From Mariprofundaceae bacterium (GTDB lineage Bacteria; Pseudomonadota; Zetaproteobacteria; Mariprofundales; Mariprofundaceae), in contig JAUZQQ010000045.1 of NCBI GenBank assembly GCA_030950905.1, positions 1 through 37,797 on the forward strand: 37,797 nt of DNA, in the 5' to 3' direction. Below, piece by piece: positions 37,201-37,797 of the stretch (positions are counted from its first letter, which is position 1; every line of letters starts with the position of its first letter). The notes beneath the pieces are model-generated. The model did not search any database and was not told where the DNA came from. It saw only the letters and a program-made list of their open reading frames with translations. The position numbers and the translations under genes were made by a program.

Positions 37201-37634
37201 GCATGATGTATTTGCAATATGCCTTTCAACCGTATGGTGCATTGTTAGAGGCCGCAATCTGGGTGGGTGAACAAGTGCATGCTATTCGCTTGCCAAGCAT
37301 TGCCTTTCCGCTTGGCTCTTCGGAATCAATCGATAAGAACAAAAATGATATTTTACAAAAAGCAGCCGACTTTTTAAACAAAAACCCCAAGACATCATTG
37401 GCACTGTGTGGTCATGCCAACGTCCATGATGCTTATGCACAAACATCAACAGCGCAAAAAGAACAAAAAACACCGCCAAAAGATCAAGCTTGGTTGCTAA
37501 ATCTCGCCAAGCAACGCGCCGAATCATTGATCTATATTTTGCGTAATGATATGCATGTTGCTGCATCACAGCTACAACGCTGCCGCCCAACTGTCACAGA
37601 AAAAGGCAAAGCGCAAGTGGCGTTATTGTTGTAG
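34266..37634 (+). CDS. Large AsmA/DUF748-like envelope protein
   Basis: The 1122-residue protein has one N-terminal membrane helix (about 13-34) and a long, beta-rich periplasmic part, typical of AsmA/DUF748 (bridge-like) proteins that act in envelope lipid homeostasis. A W-x-G motif recurs through the middle (for example near residues 365, 403 and 441), suggesting repeated strands. The C-terminal region (about 1030-1120) contains A-L-C-G-H-A-N, reminiscent of an OmpA-like domain but degenerate. It lies 3 bases after tyrA, with little functional link. The function is inferred only from architecture. Confidence 0.75.
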   Translation: MVHTINKHPVYLRALTWLFTSLFIAVVLLFVCMPWWLRPVLETALSNALQQTVLIQSVQLDARSGLLRVSGIRIGQLGLRQLQLHVRLPALWQHRIEIAYLRLESPSLTIIQNEKGISIAGLPPPSKKSSEKNSNQGTPWTIHLQQIDVQYARIRWQRNALGQKAELYLYWLHAEKNSDGAYNLKVLWQADAKLPKQGVNHATLKGELGGILSDPMDNAVPDFAGKINLRAIQVDGYSMRLQTSAISWDGYSKAIKQSIHVYSKVTLQKTTVQSPDQELTLNGLTWHGTLNFSPSKSVTEIQGALQVSPIKLTMDNYSQLSIQETRWKGRLKHEQNTTSITGSWHINDVYAAQKDKQLSVDSLNWHGLLQHGNDKNIAKGLGEINGVIASLDKQKIQLNSFSWDGLLQHENDKNIAKGLAKINGIVASSDQQKIRLDNFLWDGLLQQNGMRHAIKGDWQMAGMELRAPKQNIQLKQWHWQGEVRSELKEQNERIIHGSQTLSLQGLKRKATNQQQGLQWLQWDGSWQLHISNKNINFSNRKNNIRLSHLSLSQPDIGLLKIDNTRWKGGIEAIWCKFKNNKKSCKSNVKARGRLNLTALHIPLSLDSYTNIQRLQWQGLMAASDKKKIQQATLNGDLSIEHFRLQTTSGTPKLAMLQLNGLDISATQTLAQRQLSLSLQALITQEAVWTGIDKTAMFAQLQKLTLSELEIEAKQARMPKDAMPEGIIKGKSLHLSGLKAAWKRIEENSTVSTKDQVLLAKNVTPTASPTHKSSSWQWQLDQFIMDGDNKIAVLDQQITPEWQATFSEIQAKVGAINNNEPRRKTPVELSAKLSPAGAIHMKGTVVLQNKKSKKLALNGHVKVQGVDAAPFSGYVEVVSGYALRRGTVHADLEGKLVGSTLDSILHLKLQHLEVVAKQKTAIDALRGLVGLSPDAALDTLRDSNNEIALDIPIVGDLKAPDFHLQDIIQQALGGSLQKASMMYLQYAFQPYGALLEAAIWVGEQVHAIRLPSIAFPLGSSESIDKNKNDILQKAADFLNKNPKTSLALCGHANVHDAYAQTSTAQKEQKTPPKDQAWLLNLAKQRAESLIYILRNDMHVAASQLQRCRPTVTEKGKAQVALLL
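35358..35585 (+). repeat. Two 114-base tandem units inside the DUF748 gene
   Basis: Units 35358-35471 and 35472-35585 encode 38 residues each, with 26 of 38 identical by my count and the DNA clearly related. A third, partial unit (W-D-G-L-L-Q) follows at 35586. The in-frame duplication lengthens the W-x-G repeat region. Confidence 0.85.
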
Positions 37635-37665
37635 GCTTCCCGTCTTAAAAGGGAAGCCCCCTTTT
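37634..37665. terminator. Rho-independent terminator (convergent genes)
   Basis: GGCTTCCC (37634-37641) pairs with GGGAAGCC (37651-37658), with a 9-base loop, then CCCTTTT. On the minus strand the A-rich loop end gives little U-run, so it mostly serves the plus-strand gene, though it may work both ways. Confidence 0.85.
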
Positions 37666-37797
37666 CCACAACAGTCGATTAAAACCCACGGCGACTACGG
37701 CAAAGCTGCATAGCTTCATGGTACTTCCATATTTGTTCAGGATACCAGGGATGTATCGGCGTAATTGCTGCTCAGCATTGGCAAAGGCTTTTTCTAC
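37645..37797 (-). CDS. C-terminal end of a minus-strand gene (partial, frame uncertain)
   Basis: The minus-strand frame from the window edge stays open for 50 codons (V-E-K-A-F-A-N-A-E-Q-Q-L-R-R) to a TAA at 37645-37647, which lies inside the terminator. A second frame (ends at 37679 with K-Y-H-E-A-M-Q-L-C-R-S-R-R-G-F) looks more protein-like at its end but meets a TGA upstream. Either the gene uses the first frame, or a one-base frameshift joins the two. No family recognised. Confidence 0.3.
   Translation of the reverse strand, partial: VEKAFANAEQQLRRYIPGILNKYGSTMKLCSFAVVAVGFNRLLWKRGLPF

Overview
The window looks like a chromosomal segment of a Gram-negative proteobacterium. It carries an outer-membrane porin, a PilP-type pilus lipoprotein, AsmA/DUF748-type envelope genes and proteobacterial gene orders. 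The mix of RNase J, HisZ, a membrane pyrophosphatase and a class V aminotransferase next to serA, at moderate GC, fits a Zetaproteobacterium-like (Mariprofundus/Ghiorsea) or similar lineage. That placement is an inference and was not tested. I saw no insertion sequence, integrase, phage gene or CRISPR array, and no gene-free stretch longer than about 300 bases.

Layout. 1-5000: end of a proton-pumping pyrophosphatase (hppA), an ICMT-type methyltransferase, panD, an alginate-export-type porin (minus strand), a YajD-type HNH protein, and ilvD with a terminator that begins inside its own coding sequence. 5000-13300: pyrE-rnj-ftsK, then trpF-trpB-trpA with a class II cyclic-nucleotide-phosphodiesterase-like metallo-beta-lactamase gene coupled to trpA. 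13300-15170 (minus): trxA, yebC and nth, with a long wobble-rich hairpin between trxA and yebC. 15380-18200: argB, tRNA-Glu(CTC), an orphan pilP-like gene, and an unknown minus-strand membrane protein with a possible small coupled ORF. 18225-30454: a tightly packed plus-strand run of class V aminotransferase, serA, hisZ, six defence/sulfur genes and purA. 30499-37797: a CBS protein (minus), a structured leader, pheA-hisC-tyrA, a 1122-residue DUF748/AsmA-like protein, a terminator, and the end of a minus-strand gene.

The most interesting part is 21948-29130. It holds dndC, dndD, a gene whose product joins a DndE-like N-terminal domain to a soluble FtsK/HerA motor, an ABC-type ATPase plus DUF4435 pair resembling the PARIS proteins AriA and AriB, and a TusA sulfur carrier. 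All are on one strand, with overlaps or gaps of 2-4 bases. dndC starts 2 bases after hisZ, and tusA overlaps the DUF4435 gene. DndA, DndB and the known Dnd restriction genes (dndFGH, pbe, ssp) are absent from the window. A reasonable hypothesis is a compact phosphorothioation system in which sulfur comes from a housekeeping cysteine desulfurase (perhaps via the adjacent TusA), DndE is tethered to a DNA translocase, and a PARIS-like ATPase/Toprim pair is the effector. The domain calls rest on visible motifs. The idea that these genes form one functional system is inference from synteny.

The remaining genes are ordinary metabolism and maintenance: branched-chain, tryptophan, phenylalanine/tyrosine, histidine, serine and arginine biosynthesis, pyrimidine and purine synthesis, RNA decay, chromosome segregation, base-excision repair and thioredoxin.
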